From: Rouxiella badensis
GTDB lineage: Bacteria; Pseudomonadota; Gammaproteobacteria; Enterobacterales; Enterobacteriaceae
Length of the DNA: 64,000 nt
Assembly (NCBI GenBank): GCA_026967495.1
Contig: CP114060.1
Coordinates: 4,836,001-4,900,000 of the forward strand
Direction of reading: 5' to 3'
In this document: positions 48,069-57,429 of the stretch, in pieces
Position numbering within the stretch: the stretch's first letter is position 1
How the letters are laid out: the number at the start of each line of letters is the position of its first letter
The notes under the pieces: generated by a model
What the model was told of the DNA's origin: nothing
Seen by the model: only the letters and a program-made list of their open reading frames with translations
Databases searched by the model: none
Position numbers and translations under genes: made by a program

Positions 48069-48962
48069 CTATTCCGCCAACGCGGCGCGCAGGAACCCTT
48101 TATGGCGCTGTAAACGCTCTGCGGCTTGTTCGGCAGTGATCTGCGCGAGAATCATCAGGATGGCCGGTTTCACTTCAAATGCGGTCTGCTTCAGCGCATG
48201 CTCGGCCTCGGCACGATCGGCCCCGGTGGCTTCGACCACAATGCGGCAGGCGCGATCCACCAGCTTTACGTTGGTTGCCTTAACATCGACCATCAGGTTC
48301 TGATAAACCTTGCCAATCTTGACCATCGCGCCGGTAGAGATCATGTTGAGCACCAGCTTTTGCGCGGTACCCGATTTTAGCCGCGTGGATCCCGTCAGCG
48401 CCTCTGGCCCCACAACCGGCGAAATCGCCACTTGTGCCTCGTGAGCGATAGGTGAATCCGGGTTACAGGAAATGGCAACCGTGGCACAGCCCACTGCACG
48501 GGCATAACGCAGCGCGCCAATTACATAAGGCGTGCGGCCAGAAGCGGCCAGACCTACGACGGTGTCGGCGGCGGTCAACGACAGGTTTTTTAAATCCTCT
48601 TCACCGAGTGCAGGGTCATCTTCAGCACCTTCTACGGCCTTCAGCAACGCGCCGGGTCCGCCGGCAATTAACCCAACAACCATACCGTGCGGCACGCCGA
48701 AGGTGGGTGGACACTCAGAAGCATCAAGAACACCCAGACGCCCGCTGGTGCCTGCGCCGAGATAAATCAGGCGTCCACCGGCACTGAACGACGCCGCAGC
48801 CAGCTCAACCGCCTGCGCAATCTCGGGCAGCACCGCGTTGATAGCCTGCGGGACCTTTCGGTCTTCATCATTAAAACAGGTCACCATCTCCAGCGTGGAC
48901 ATTTCATCCAGACGAGACGTGGCCGGGTTGCGGGTTTCAGATACCAAAGCGCCTAAATTCAT
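48069..48962 (-). CDS. murQ: N-acetylmuramic acid 6-phosphate etherase MurQ
   Basis: 297 residues from the second of two adjacent ATGs, after AGAGG at good spacing (the frame opens at 48995). Splits the lactyl ether of MurNAc-6-P to GlcNAc-6-P and lactate. SIS fold: IYLGAGTSGRLGVLDASECPPTFG, GAEDD and VVGLAASGRTPYVIGAL. Serves recycling and uptake of cell-wall sugar. Divergent from a YfhH-type RpiR regulator. Confidence 0.95.
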   Translation of the reverse strand: MNLGALVSETRNPATSRLDEMSTLEMVTCFNDEDRKVPQAINAVLPEIAQAVELAAASFSAGGRLIYLGAGTSGRLGVLDASECPPTFGVPHGMVVGLIAGGPGALLKAVEGAEDDPALGEEDLKNLSLTAADTVVGLAASGRTPYVIGALRYARAVGCATVAISCNPDSPIAHEAQVAISPVVGPEALTGSTRLKSGTAQKLVLNMISTGAMVKIGKVYQNLMVDVKATNVKLVDRACRIVVEATGADRAEAEHALKQTAFEVKPAILMILAQITAEQAAERLQRHKGFLRAALAE

Positions 48963-49086
48963 CATGACCTCTTGAATATTTAATTCGAAATTCATTTATC
49001 ATATTTGAATAGTTTATTCAGCAAAGCGAGTTTTTTTGCTAGTTTAGAGACATCACCACCAGGAACTCACGGCAGGACACAGGATC

Positions 49087-49935
49087 ATGAGCTGTATGAT
49101 ACGCATCCGTCAGATGTACCCACAGCTGGCAGAGAATGATAAAAAACTGGCCGATTTTCTTCTTACGCAGCCAGAGAATGCACGACATCTTAGCTCGCAA
49201 AAACTGGCCGAGCTGGCGGGCGTGAGTCAATCTGGCGTGGTCAAGTTTGCCCAGAAGCTCGGATATAAGGGCTTCCCGGCGCTCAAGCTGGCACTAAGCG
49301 AGGCGATGTCTGCCCCGCAGACGGACCCGGCTATCACGGTGCATAACCGGATACTCAGCACCGACAGCCTGTTGACCGTCGGCGAAAAACTGCTGGCAGA
49401 GAAGCAGGCGGCTCTGCGTGCCACGCTGGACGTCAACAGCGAGCAACGGTTCCAGCAGGCGCTGTTTATGCTCACTGATGCACGAAAAATCGTGCTGACC
49501 GGGCTAGGGGCATCGGGGCTGGTCGCCAAGGACTTCGCCTATAAGCTGTTGAAAATCGGCATCACGGCGATCGCAGAGTCGGATACCCACGTCCTGCTGG
49601 CAACGGTGCAGGCGCTTTCGAGTGAGGATCTGCTGCTGGCCATTTCGTTTAGTGGCGAACGGCGGGAAATCAATCTTGCGGCAGAGGTTGCCCGTAAGGC
49701 GGGCGCTAAAACGCTGGCGTTGACCAGTTTCTCTCCCAACACGCTGCAACAGCAGGCCGACCACTGTCTGTATACCCTCGCCGAACTGCCAGTCACGCGC
49801 GGTGCGGCAATTTCGGCCAGTACCGCACAGTTTTCGCTAACCGATATCCTGTTTATGGCGCTCATCCAACAAGACACCGAACATGCCCCAGAACGCATCA
49901 AACACAGCGAGGCGTTGGTGAAAAAGCTGAGTTGA
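49087..49935 (+). CDS. yfhH: MurR/RpiR-family regulator, YfhH orthologue
   Basis: 282 residues: N-terminal helix-turn-helix (LAELAGVSQSGVVKFAQKLG, about 40-60), C-terminal SIS sugar-phosphate domain (VLTGLGASGLVAKDFAYKL, SFSGERREINLA). The sequence matches E. coli YfhH better than MurR (RIRQxYPxLA start, PERIKHSEALVKKLS end), and it lies where yfhH lies in E. coli, before yfhL. Here it is divergent from murQP, so it likely senses MurNAc-6-P and represses murQP. Confidence 0.88.
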   Translation: MSCMIRIRQMYPQLAENDKKLADFLLTQPENARHLSSQKLAELAGVSQSGVVKFAQKLGYKGFPALKLALSEAMSAPQTDPAITVHNRILSTDSLLTVGEKLLAEKQAALRATLDVNSEQRFQQALFMLTDARKIVLTGLGASGLVAKDFAYKLLKIGITAIAESDTHVLLATVQALSSEDLLLAISFSGERREINLAAEVARKAGAKTLALTSFSPNTLQQQADHCLYTLAELPVTRGAAISASTAQFSLTDILFMALIQQDTEHAPERIKHSEALVKKLS

Positions 49936-49973
49936 CCCAGATCAGGTTTGTTGCAGATAACGGGGCCGGAAGC

Positions 49974-50001
49974 TTATTAGCCCAGGGATGTTTGTTATAA
50001 T
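49974..50001 (+). promoter_or_regulatory. Candidate sigma-70 promoter of yfhL
   Basis: TTATTA, 16 bp, TATAAT; the transcript would start about 26 bp before the yfhL start codon. Confidence 0.5.
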
Positions 50002-50034
50002 TCGCGCCCGTTTAAATCCTGAGAATAAGACACT

Positions 50035-50295
50035 ATGGCGCTGCTAATCACCGCTAAATGCATCAACTGCGATATGTGCGAACCGGAGTGCCCTAATCAG
50101 GCCATCGCGATGGGAAGTGAGTATTACGAGATAGACAGCGAACGCTGTACAGAATGTGTGGGGCACTACGAAGCCCCAACCTGTCAGAAAGTATGCCCGA
50201 TCGACAATACGATTATCATCGACCCGCGGCACGTCGAAACCAATGACCAGCTTTGGGACAAGTTCGTGGTGCTGCACCATTCTGCACAACGGTAA
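50035..50295 (+). CDS. yfhL: YfhL-type ferredoxin
   Basis: 86 residues (E. coli 86), Alvin-type 2[4Fe-4S] ferredoxin. Cluster ligands in CINCDMCEPECPN and in CTECVGHYEAPTCQKVCP, where an insert of several residues sets the second cluster apart. E. coli YfhL has been linked to tRNA hydroxylation by TrhP; that is family knowledge. Followed by convergent acpS. Confidence 0.95.
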   Translation: MALLITAKCINCDMCEPECPNQAIAMGSEYYEIDSERCTECVGHYEAPTCQKVCPIDNTIIIDPRHVETNDQLWDKFVVLHHSAQR

Positions 50296-50335
50296 GTCGA
50301 CAAAAGGATGCAGCGGTTAACGTTGTCGTGAAAGG

Positions 50336-50716
50336 CTAGTTCTCGATAATCACCGTTGCACAGGCGTAGTGGCGCTCATCGGCCAGCGTCACATGCACTG
50401 ACTTCACGCCGAATTCGGCGGCCATCTCTGCCGCACGGTCGTGAAAAATCAGATTCGGTTTGCCCAACGCATCGTTGACCACTTCAAACTGCTCAAACGC
50501 CAACCCGTTGCGAATCCCCGTGCCAAGCGCCTTGGCAGCCGCTTCTTTAACGGCAAAACGCTTGGCCAGAAAACGCACCGGTTGCTGGTGATTCAGGTAC
50601 AGCTGCCATTCATTGGCACTGAGAATACGTTTAGCCAGCCTGTCGCCACTGCGTTCAACCACCGCTTCGATGCGGACTATCTCGACAATATCGGTGCCCA
50701 GCCCAAGAATAGCCAT
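50336..50716 (-). CDS. acpS: Holo-ACP synthase AcpS
   Basis: 126 residues (E. coli 126). Transfers 4'-phosphopantetheine from CoA to acyl-carrier protein. GLGTDIVEIVRI holds the Mg-binding Asp and FAVKEAAAKALGTG the catalytic Glu/Lys. The start overlaps the pdxJ stop by one base, so they are coupled, as in E. coli. Confidence 0.96.
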   Translation of the reverse strand: MAILGLGTDIVEIVRIEAVVERSGDRLAKRILSANEWQLYLNHQQPVRFLAKRFAVKEAAAKALGTGIRNGLAFEQFEVVNDALGKPNLIFHDRAAEMAAEFGVKSVHVTLADERHYACATVIIEN

Positions 50717-51447
50717 TAGCGACGCGCTTCACGCATCAGGGCTTTCATCTCGCTTACCGCACCGGCCAGTCCGTCAAAAACCGCCTGACCGATAATCGAG
50801 TGACCGATGTTCAGTTCGTGCATCTCTGGCAAGGCGGCGATAGGCTGTACGTTTTTGTAGGTCAGACCGTGACCGGCGTTAACCTTCAGGCCTTTTGACG
50901 CGGCGTAGGTCGCAGCTTCTTTGATTCGCTTGAACTCTGCATCACGGTGAATGCCTTCAGGCGCTTCAGCATAGGCACCGGTGTGGATTTCGATGTAAGG
51001 CGCGCCCACGGCAACGGCAGCATCAATCTGGCGCACATCCGGGTCGATAAACAGAGAAACCAGGATCCCGGCCTGAGACAGGCGCTCAACCGCCACGGTC
51101 ATCTTGTCTTTCTGACCCGCAACGTCCAGGCCGCCTTCGGTGGTCACTTCTTCACGCTTTTCCGGCACCAGGCAGCAGAAATGCGGTTTTATTTCACAGG
51201 CAATGCCGACCATCTCGTCAGTCACCGCCATCTCGAGATTCATGCGGGTTTGAATGGTTTCACGCAGGATTCGCACGTCGCGATCGGTGATGTGACGACG
51301 GTCTTCACGCAGGTGCACGGTGATGCCATCGGCGCCTGCCTGTTCAGAGACGAACGCTGCCTGAACCGGATCGGGATACGCAGTACCGCGCGCGTTTCTC
51401 AGTGTCGCGATGTGGTCAATATTGACGCCCAACAATAACTCAGCCAT
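50716..51447 (-). CDS. pdxJ: Pyridoxine 5'-phosphate synthase PdxJ
   Basis: 243 residues (E. coli 243), TIM barrel that joins DXP and amino-acetone-phosphate to make PNP. GVNIDHIATLRNARGT at the start holds the catalytic His; HLREDRRHI, KPHFCCLVPEKREEVTTEGG and NAGHGL follow. Operon recO-pdxJ-acpS with recO 100 bp upstream. Confidence 0.97.
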   Translation of the reverse strand: MAELLLGVNIDHIATLRNARGTAYPDPVQAAFVSEQAGADGITVHLREDRRHITDRDVRILRETIQTRMNLEMAVTDEMVGIACEIKPHFCCLVPEKREEVTTEGGLDVAGQKDKMTVAVERLSQAGILVSLFIDPDVRQIDAAVAVGAPYIEIHTGAYAEAPEGIHRDAEFKRIKEAATYAASKGLKVNAGHGLTYKNVQPIAALPEMHELNIGHSIIGQAVFDGLAGAVSEMKALMREARR

Positions 51448-51547
51448 GAAACACTCCTAATTTTTTGATACCCAAGCAGGTTCTAGACGCAGCAGAACGT
51501 AGCAGATAGAGGCGGCATTTTACACGTTAACGCGTGCACAAACAAAA

Positions 51548-52285
51548 TCAGTCGGCAGGATTTTCGGCGGGAGCTGCGGGCTTTTTCAGAACAAACTGGC
51601 GAAACAGCTCTCTGCTTTTCAACGGTTTACCACCGAGATAGGGTTTCAACGCCATGCGGGTAAAACGTTTTGCGGCGCGCAGAGTGGCGACATCGGGAAA
51701 CTCACGACTCGCCAACGCCTTGAGGTCACGACCGGTAAAGCTCGCGTTATCAATGACCAGGCTGGCAATAAAACCTTTTTCCTCACGATAGCGATAAGTC
51801 ATGCTTTCACTGACCTCTTCCCCACTGCCCGCGCAATGCAGGAAATCGACGCCATAGCCAAGGTGATGCAACAGCGCCAATTCAAACTGGCGTAATGCCT
51901 GTTCGGGCGCAGTGCTGGCAGCGGCAAGATTTTGCAGGCAATGCAAATAGTCGAAAAACAGCGAAGAGTAGTTGGTTTCTTGCTCGAGCACGCGTGAGAC
52001 CAGCTCATTGACGTAGAAGCCGCTGTAGAGAATCGAACCTGAAAGGGGGAGCGCCAAAGACACGGCCTCGGCGTTGCGCAGCGTTTTAACTTCACCGCGC
52101 CCGGTCCAGCGGACCAGTAAGGGAGTGAAAGGCTGTAAACAGCCTTTCAGATTGGACCGGCGGCCACGCGCACCTTTTGCCAGTATGCGTACCCGCCCTT
52201 GCCCTTCAGTGAAGAAGTCCAGCATCAAGCTGGTTTCACTGTAAGGTCGCCCATGCAAGACAAATGCGCGTTGCCAGCCTTCCAT
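51548..52285 (-). CDS. recO: DNA repair protein RecO
   Basis: 245 residues from the ATG at 52285, chosen since MEGWQRAFVLHGRPYSETS equals the E. coli start and an upstream frame to 52351 runs into era. N-terminal OB fold, then helical domain (LKGCLQPFTPLLV, MTYRYREEKGFIAS, PYLGGKPLKSRELFRQF). Works with RecR to load RecA on SSB-coated gaps. 11 bp from the era stop. Confidence 0.95.
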   Translation of the reverse strand: MEGWQRAFVLHGRPYSETSLMLDFFTEGQGRVRILAKGARGRRSNLKGCLQPFTPLLVRWTGRGEVKTLRNAEAVSLALPLSGSILYSGFYVNELVSRVLEQETNYSSLFFDYLHCLQNLAAASTAPEQALRQFELALLHHLGYGVDFLHCAGSGEEVSESMTYRYREEKGFIASLVIDNASFTGRDLKALASREFPDVATLRAAKRFTRMALKPYLGGKPLKSRELFRQFVLKKPAAPAENPAD

Positions 52286-52296
52286 AGGCGAAGACC

Positions 52297-53202
52297 TTAT
52301 AAGTCGTCTACGTAACCCAGACTGCGCAGCGCACGTTCGTCGTCTGCCCAACCGGATTTAACTTTGACCCACAGCTCAAGGTGCACTTTCGCTTCGAACA
52401 TGTTTTCCATGTCCTGGCGTGCCTCGATACCGATAGTCTTGATCTTGGAACCTTTATTACCGATAACCATCTTCTTCTGGCCTTCACGCTCAACCAGAAT
52501 CAGACCGTTGATGTCGTAACCGCCACGCTCGTTGCTCACGAAACGCTCGATTTCAACCGTCACGGAATACGGCAGCTCTTCGCCTAGGAAACGCATCAGT
52601 TTTTCACGGATGATTTCGGAGGCCATAAAGCGCTGTGAACGGTCGGTGATGTAGTCTTCCGGGAAATGGTGAATCGCTTCCGGCAGCTGCTTGCGCACTA
52701 ACGCAGCGATAGTGTCAACATTGGTCCCTTTTTCAGCTGAAATAGGCACGATATCGGCAAAGTTCATCTGCTGACTCAAGAATTGCAGGTGCGGCAACAG
52801 CTTGGATTTGTCAGTGACGTTGTCGATTTTGTTGATAGCCAGTATCACAGGGCTTTTCAGATCACGCAGCTTGTTAACGACCATTTCGTCGTCCGGCGTC
52901 CAGTGAGTCCCTTCCACCACGAAGATAACCAGCTCGACGTCGCCGATAGAACTGCTTGCAGCACGGTTCATCAGGCGGTTAATCGCTCGTTTTTCTTCCA
53001 TGTGAAGCCCCGGGGTATCAACATAGATAGCCTGGTAAGGACCTTCGGTATGGATACCCATAATCCGGTGACGGGTGGTTTGCGGTTTGCGTGAAGTGAT
53101 GGAGATCTTCTGCCCCAGCAACTCGTTAAGCAGGGTCGATTTTCCGACGTTAGGTCGGCCGACGATTGCTACAAAACCACAGTAATTCTTTTCTTCGCTC
53201 AT
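52297..53202 (-). CDS. era: GTPase Era
   Basis: 301 residues (E. coli 301). G1 GRPNVGKST, G3 DTPG, G4 NKID, then a C-terminal KH domain (VIGNKGSKIKTIG) that binds the 3' end of 16S rRNA in 30S assembly. The start overlaps the rnc stop by 4 bp, the usual rnc-era coupling. Confidence 0.98.
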   Translation of the reverse strand: MSEEKNYCGFVAIVGRPNVGKSTLLNELLGQKISITSRKPQTTRHRIMGIHTEGPYQAIYVDTPGLHMEEKRAINRLMNRAASSSIGDVELVIFVVEGTHWTPDDEMVVNKLRDLKSPVILAINKIDNVTDKSKLLPHLQFLSQQMNFADIVPISAEKGTNVDTIAALVRKQLPEAIHHFPEDYITDRSQRFMASEIIREKLMRFLGEELPYSVTVEIERFVSNERGGYDINGLILVEREGQKKMVIGNKGSKIKTIGIEARQDMENMFEAKVHLELWVKVKSGWADDERALRSLGYVDDL

Positions 53203-53879
53203 TCAAGCTCCAGCTGTATCAGCGCTTGTTCCGCTGCCGCCTGCTCGGCTTTACGGCGGCTTGATCCGGTTCCTACAACCGGTTGACTCAAGCCACTGAC
53301 CTGGCAGTGGATGGTAAACTCCTGATCGTGCGCTTCACCGCGAACCTGCACGACCAGATAAGAAGGCAACGGCAGATGACGACCCTGTAAAAACTCCTGT
53401 AAACGGGTTTTTGGGTCTTTCTGCTTATCACCGGGACTGATTTCATCGAGACGACTACGGTACCAATCGAGGATCAGTCTTTCGACGGTTTGGATATCGC
53501 TATCCAGGAACACGCCGCCAATGAGTGCCTCCACCGTATCCGCGAGAATAGACTCACGGCGGAAACCACCACTTTTCAATTCGCCCGGGCCTAAACGCAG
53601 GCACTCGCCAAGGTCGAATTCACGCGCCATTTCTGCCAGGGTATTACCGCGTACCAAAGTTGCACGCATCCGGCTCATATCACCCTCATCAACACGAGGA
53701 AAGCGATGATACAGCGCATTGGCAATAACAAAACTGAGAATCGAGTCCCCAAGGAACTCCAATCGCTCATTGTGCTTGCTGCTGGCGCTGCGGTGAGTCA
53801 GTGCCTGCAATAAAAGCTCCTGCTGTTGAAAAGTGTAGCCCAGCTTTCGCTGAAGCCTGTTTATTACGATGGGATTCAT
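53199..53879 (-). CDS. rnc: Ribonuclease III Rnc
   Basis: 226 residues (E. coli 226). The catalytic motif NERLEFLGDSILSFV and DTVEALIGGVFLD carry the acidic metal ligands; C-terminal double-stranded RNA-binding domain (DPKTRLQEFLQG, GSSRRKAEQAAAEQAL). Cuts dsRNA in rRNA and mRNA processing. The leader upstream has hairpins like the autoregulatory rncO site. Confidence 0.98.
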   Translation of the reverse strand: MNPIVINRLQRKLGYTFQQQELLLQALTHRSASSKHNERLEFLGDSILSFVIANALYHRFPRVDEGDMSRMRATLVRGNTLAEMAREFDLGECLRLGPGELKSGGFRRESILADTVEALIGGVFLDSDIQTVERLILDWYRSRLDEISPGDKQKDPKTRLQEFLQGRHLPLPSYLVVQVRGEAHDQEFTIHCQVSGLSQPVVGTGSSRRKAEQAAAEQALIQLELE

Positions 53880-53972
53880 GAGTTACCAATAGATCAAGAA
53901 TGCGTCAAAAACTTCAGCATACGGAACAGGCCTGCTTCGCCAAAAGCCGATCCAAAGCTGTTTCGTTTGCAG

Positions 53973-54004
53973 TGGCTCCCTCTCTTTTATAAAAAGGGTA
54001 GCCA
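53973..54004 (-). promoter_or_regulatory. rnc leader hairpin, candidate rncO-type RNase III site
   Basis: TGGCTCCCT pairs with AGGGTAGCCA (one bulged base) around an AT-rich loop, about 95 nt before the rnc start. E. coli rnc mRNA is cut by RNase III in such a leader hairpin to lower its own level. Confidence 0.55.
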
Positions 54005-54061
54005 ACTTTTATCGCTCGAAGAGATATTCTACAACGAGTGGAAATATAATGCTGCGTTAAT

Positions 54062-54088
54062 ATGCCCGGACTTTATAGTCACGGGCAT
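54062..54088 (-). promoter_or_regulatory. Hairpin after lepB
   Basis: ATGCCCG-GACT / AGTC-A-CGGGCAT, 11 bp with one bulge and loop TTAT, directly after the lepB stop in the lepB-rnc gap. Either a weak terminator or part of the rnc leader fold. Confidence 0.5.
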
Positions 54089-54092
54089 AGCA

Positions 54093-55070
54093 TTAATGAA
54101 TTCCACCAATACGGCTTAAACGTATACCCGTTGGCCATTCGCCTTCTTGCTTCTTAAAGCTCATCCAAATACCTGAAGCTCTGCCCACCAGATCTTTCTC
54201 TGGCACAAAGCCCCAATAACGGCTGTCAGCGCTGTTATCGCGGTTGTCACCCATCATGAAATAATGACCAGGTGGAACAACCCAGGTACCAAGCGGTTGA
54301 CCAGGCTGCTGATAATAACCACTCAGCTGATCGCGTGCGCCGGGAACGATAAGAATATTATGGGTAACATTGCCCAGAGTTTCCTTACGCGCGAGCAAAC
54401 GAACGCCGTCCTGCGGAACCGGTGCAGAAGGATCCGTTTCAAAGAAACCGCTGGTTGCCTCTTCGCCAGAAGCCTGGCCAAAGGTTTGAACAAAGTTGCT
54501 TGGCTCATTGGCGGTATAGGTAATGGCTAATGCTTTATCACAAGCCTGTCCGTTATTGCACGCCGGTTGAACCGTCACTTCTTTACTCATTGGATCATAG
54601 GTGACTCTGTCGCCCGGTAATCCGACGAGACGCTTAATATAATCCAGCTGTGGATTCAGGGGATATTTAAATACCACCACGTCACCACGTTTCGGCTCAC
54701 CGGTAGGGATAAGCTTGGTCTGGAAAATAGGATCTTTTAATCCATAAGCGTATTTTTCGACCACAATAAAGTCGCCAATCAGCAGCGTCGGCATCATCGA
54801 GCCGGAGGGAATTTGGAAAGGTTCGTAAATAAAGGAACGAACTACAAATACCACCAGCAGAACCGGAAATACGGAAGCACAGGTTTCCACCCAGCCCGGC
54901 TGCTTGGCAGCCTTGCTCAGGGTTTTCTCGTCTACCGCACCCGCCGTTTCGACTTTCAGGCGCGCGATTTTTTCACGACGCGCAGGCGCCAGCTTAAAAC
55001 GATCGATAGCCCAAATTATTCCTGACACTATCGTTGCGACGAACAGTATCGCGGCAAACATGTTAGCCAT
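54093..55070 (-). CDS. lepB: Signal peptidase I LepB
   Basis: 325 residues (E. coli 324). Two N-terminal membrane segments, then the periplasmic catalytic domain with nucleophile Ser91 in IPSGSMMPTL and general-base Lys146 in DYIKRLVGLPGD; box E is GDNRDNSADSRYWG. Removes signal peptides from exported proteins. 30 bp after lepA on the same strand, as in E. coli. Confidence 0.98.
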   Translation of the reverse strand: MANMFAAILFVATIVSGIIWAIDRFKLAPARREKIARLKVETAGAVDEKTLSKAAKQPGWVETCASVFPVLLVVFVVRSFIYEPFQIPSGSMMPTLLIGDFIVVEKYAYGLKDPIFQTKLIPTGEPKRGDVVVFKYPLNPQLDYIKRLVGLPGDRVTYDPMSKEVTVQPACNNGQACDKALAITYTANEPSNFVQTFGQASGEEATSGFFETDPSAPVPQDGVRLLARKETLGNVTHNILIVPGARDQLSGYYQQPGQPLGTWVVPPGHYFMMGDNRDNSADSRYWGFVPEKDLVGRASGIWMSFKKQEGEWPTGIRLSRIGGIH

Positions 55071-55100
55071 TCCTACTCCTTCACAAACTTATCCAAAGAC

Positions 55101-56900
55101 TTACTTGCTGTCTTTACCTACGTGCAGAATGGCCAGGAACGCTTCCTGTGGCAACTCAACGTTACCCACCTGCTTCATTCTTTTCTTACCGTCTTTCTGT
55201 TTCTGCAACAGTTTTTTCTTACGGCTAACGTCACCGCCGTAGCACTTGGCCAAAACGTTTTTACGCAACTGTTTAACCGTTGAACGAGCAATAACGTGGT
55301 TGCCGATAGCAGCCTGAATAGCGATGTCAAACTGCTGACGCGGGATCAGCTCTTTCATTTTCTCAACCAGATCGCGACCACGGTACTGCGAGTTATCGCG
55401 GTGGGTGATCAGCGCCAGGGCATCCACACGTTCGCCGTTGATTAGAACATCAACGCGCACCATGTCTGAAGTCTGGAATCGTTTGAAATTGTAATCGAGT
55501 GATGCATAGCCGCGTGAGGTTGACTTCAGTCGGTCGAAGAAGTCCAGCACCACTTCCGCCATTGGAATTTCATAGGTCAGCGCAACCTGGTTACCGTGGT
55601 AAACCATGTTGGTCTGCACGCCGCGCTTCTCGATACACAGGGTGATCACGCTGCCCAGGTATTCCTGAGGCATCAGCATGTGGCACTCAGCGATTGGCTC
55701 GCGCAGCTCTTCAATGTTGTTCAGCGCCGGCAGCTTGGATGGGCTGTCAACGTAGACGGTTTCACCGGCAGTAGTCACAACTTCATACACAACCGTTGGT
55801 GCGGTGGTGATCAGTTCCAGGTCGTATTCACGCTCGAGACGTTCCTGAATGATCTCCATGTGCAGCAGACCCAGGAAGCCACAGCGGAAGCCGAAGCCTA
55901 ACGCGGTAGAGCTCTCTGGCTCATAGAACAGCGAGGCGTCGTTCAGACTCAGTTTGCCCAGTGCATCACGGAAGTTTTCGTAATCATCGGAGCTAATCGG
56001 GAACAGACCCGCATAAACCTGTGGCTTAACTTTTTTGAAGCCCGGCAGCGCTTTGTCTGCCGGCTGGCGTGCCAGCGTCAGGGTATCGCCTACTGGTGCG
56101 CCAAGGATGTCTTTGATGGCGCAAACCAGCCAGCCTACTTCGCCGCAGTTCAGCACGTCGGTGTCTACACGCTTAGGCGTGAAGATGCCGAGACGGTCGG
56201 CGTTGTAAACCTGACCGGTGCTCATGACTTTAATCTTGTCGCCTTTGCGCATGGTGCCGTTTTTGATACGCACCAGAGAAACAACGCCGAGGTAGTTATC
56301 GAACCAGGAGTCGATGATCAGCGCTTGCAGTGGCGCTTCAGGGTCACCTTCCGGCGGCGGGATATCACGCACCAGACGCTCAAGGATGTCAGGCACGCCC
56401 ACACCAGTTTTAGCCGAGCAGCGGACTGCATCGGTGGCGTCGATACCGACGATATCTTCGATTTCCTGAGAAACGCGATCCGGGTCGGCAGCGGGCAGGT
56501 CGATTTTGTTCAGAACCGGCACAACTTCGAGATCCATTTCCATCGCGGTATAGCAGTTTGCCAGCGTCTGGGCTTCTACACCCTGACCGGCATCAACGAC
56601 CAGCAGTGCGCCTTCGCAGGCGGCAAGAGAACGAGAAACTTCATAAGAGAAGTCCACGTGTCCAGGGGTGTCGATGAAGTTGAGGTGGTAAGTTTCACCA
56701 TTAAGCGCTTTATAGTCCAGCGTGACACTCTGGGCCTTAATGGTAATACCGCGCTCACGTTCGAGATCCATGGAGTCCAGGACCTGAGCGGCCATTTCAC
56801 GATCGGTTAACCCACCGCAGATTTGGATAATACGGTCAGAAAGTGTCGACTTACCGTGGTCAATGTGGGCAATAATGGAGAAGTTTCTTATGTTCTTCAT
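55101..56900 (-). CDS. lepA: Elongation factor 4 LepA
   Basis: 599 residues (E. coli 599). GTPase with G1 AHIDHGKST, G3 DTPGHVDF, G4 NKIDLP, EF-G-like domains and the LepA-specific C-terminal domain (CYGGDVSRKKKLLQKQK). Acts on ribosomes, with a role in initiation and 30S maturation. In E. coli rseC stands right upstream; here 2 kb are inserted. Confidence 0.98.
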   Translation of the reverse strand: MKNIRNFSIIAHIDHGKSTLSDRIIQICGGLTDREMAAQVLDSMDLERERGITIKAQSVTLDYKALNGETYHLNFIDTPGHVDFSYEVSRSLAACEGALLVVDAGQGVEAQTLANCYTAMEMDLEVVPVLNKIDLPAADPDRVSQEIEDIVGIDATDAVRCSAKTGVGVPDILERLVRDIPPPEGDPEAPLQALIIDSWFDNYLGVVSLVRIKNGTMRKGDKIKVMSTGQVYNADRLGIFTPKRVDTDVLNCGEVGWLVCAIKDILGAPVGDTLTLARQPADKALPGFKKVKPQVYAGLFPISSDDYENFRDALGKLSLNDASLFYEPESSTALGFGFRCGFLGLLHMEIIQERLEREYDLELITTAPTVVYEVVTTAGETVYVDSPSKLPALNNIEELREPIAECHMLMPQEYLGSVITLCIEKRGVQTNMVYHGNQVALTYEIPMAEVVLDFFDRLKSTSRGYASLDYNFKRFQTSDMVRVDVLINGERVDALALITHRDNSQYRGRDLVEKMKELIPRQQFDIAIQAAIGNHVIARSTVKQLRKNVLAKCYGGDVSRKKKLLQKQKDGKKRMKQVGNVELPQEAFLAILHVGKDSK

Positions 56901-57037
56901 TTATAGATGATTTTCTCTAATTGATAGCGCTTAAACCTTTTTCATGGACACAGCAATGGACTCAACACCAAAACTACCCACGCAAATATGGGCGCATCTT
57001 ACACTGTATGCGGGTTACACGAAAGGATACGATAGCT

Positions 57038-57425
57038 TTACCGCGTTTTACGCACTGGAAAACGTGACCGTAAAAAGTCAATAAAGGTGCGGACTTTCGG
57101 CGTTTGTTGCCTGCCTGGCAGGGTGAGAAGAGGCACGAATTTCGGCTCAGGAGCAAAATTGCTGAGCAAAGCGCGTAAATTGCCGTTTTTGAGGTCTTCA
57201 GCCAGTAAAATCTTAGGCTGCATAATAATACTCAGTCCACTCAGCGCCGCCATTCTCAACGTCTCGCCGATTTTGACCATCATGTCGGCGCGTTCATCGA
57301 CGATATCCAACGCTCTGTCGCTGAGGATCAGATCTACCGTCAGTTCTGGATTTTTGCCAAGGTAATCATCAAGAATGGGTGAAATCGCATGCCGCCGAAC
57401 GAAACTGGAAAAATGACTCTGAATA
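57038..57425 (-). pseudogene. LysR-family regulator remnant
   Basis: Only effector-domain pieces are left. The upstream piece reads SSFVRRHAISPILDDYLGKN and LTVDLILSDRALDIVDERAD. It then passes after VKIGE straight to TLRMAALSGLSIIMQPKILL, though members normally have about 70 more residues between these points, so there is an internal deletion. The end (VRTFIDFLRSRF) is the normal LysR C-terminus. The DNA-binding domain is missing. Adjacent to a decarboxylase remnant in the opposite direction, a common partner of LysR genes. Confidence 0.7.
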
Positions 57426-57429
57426 ATCC

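Noticed and set aside
53826..54119. 97-codon plus-strand frame over the rnc leader
   Set aside because: Opposite the rnc start and lepB end, where RNA hairpins explain the sequence better.
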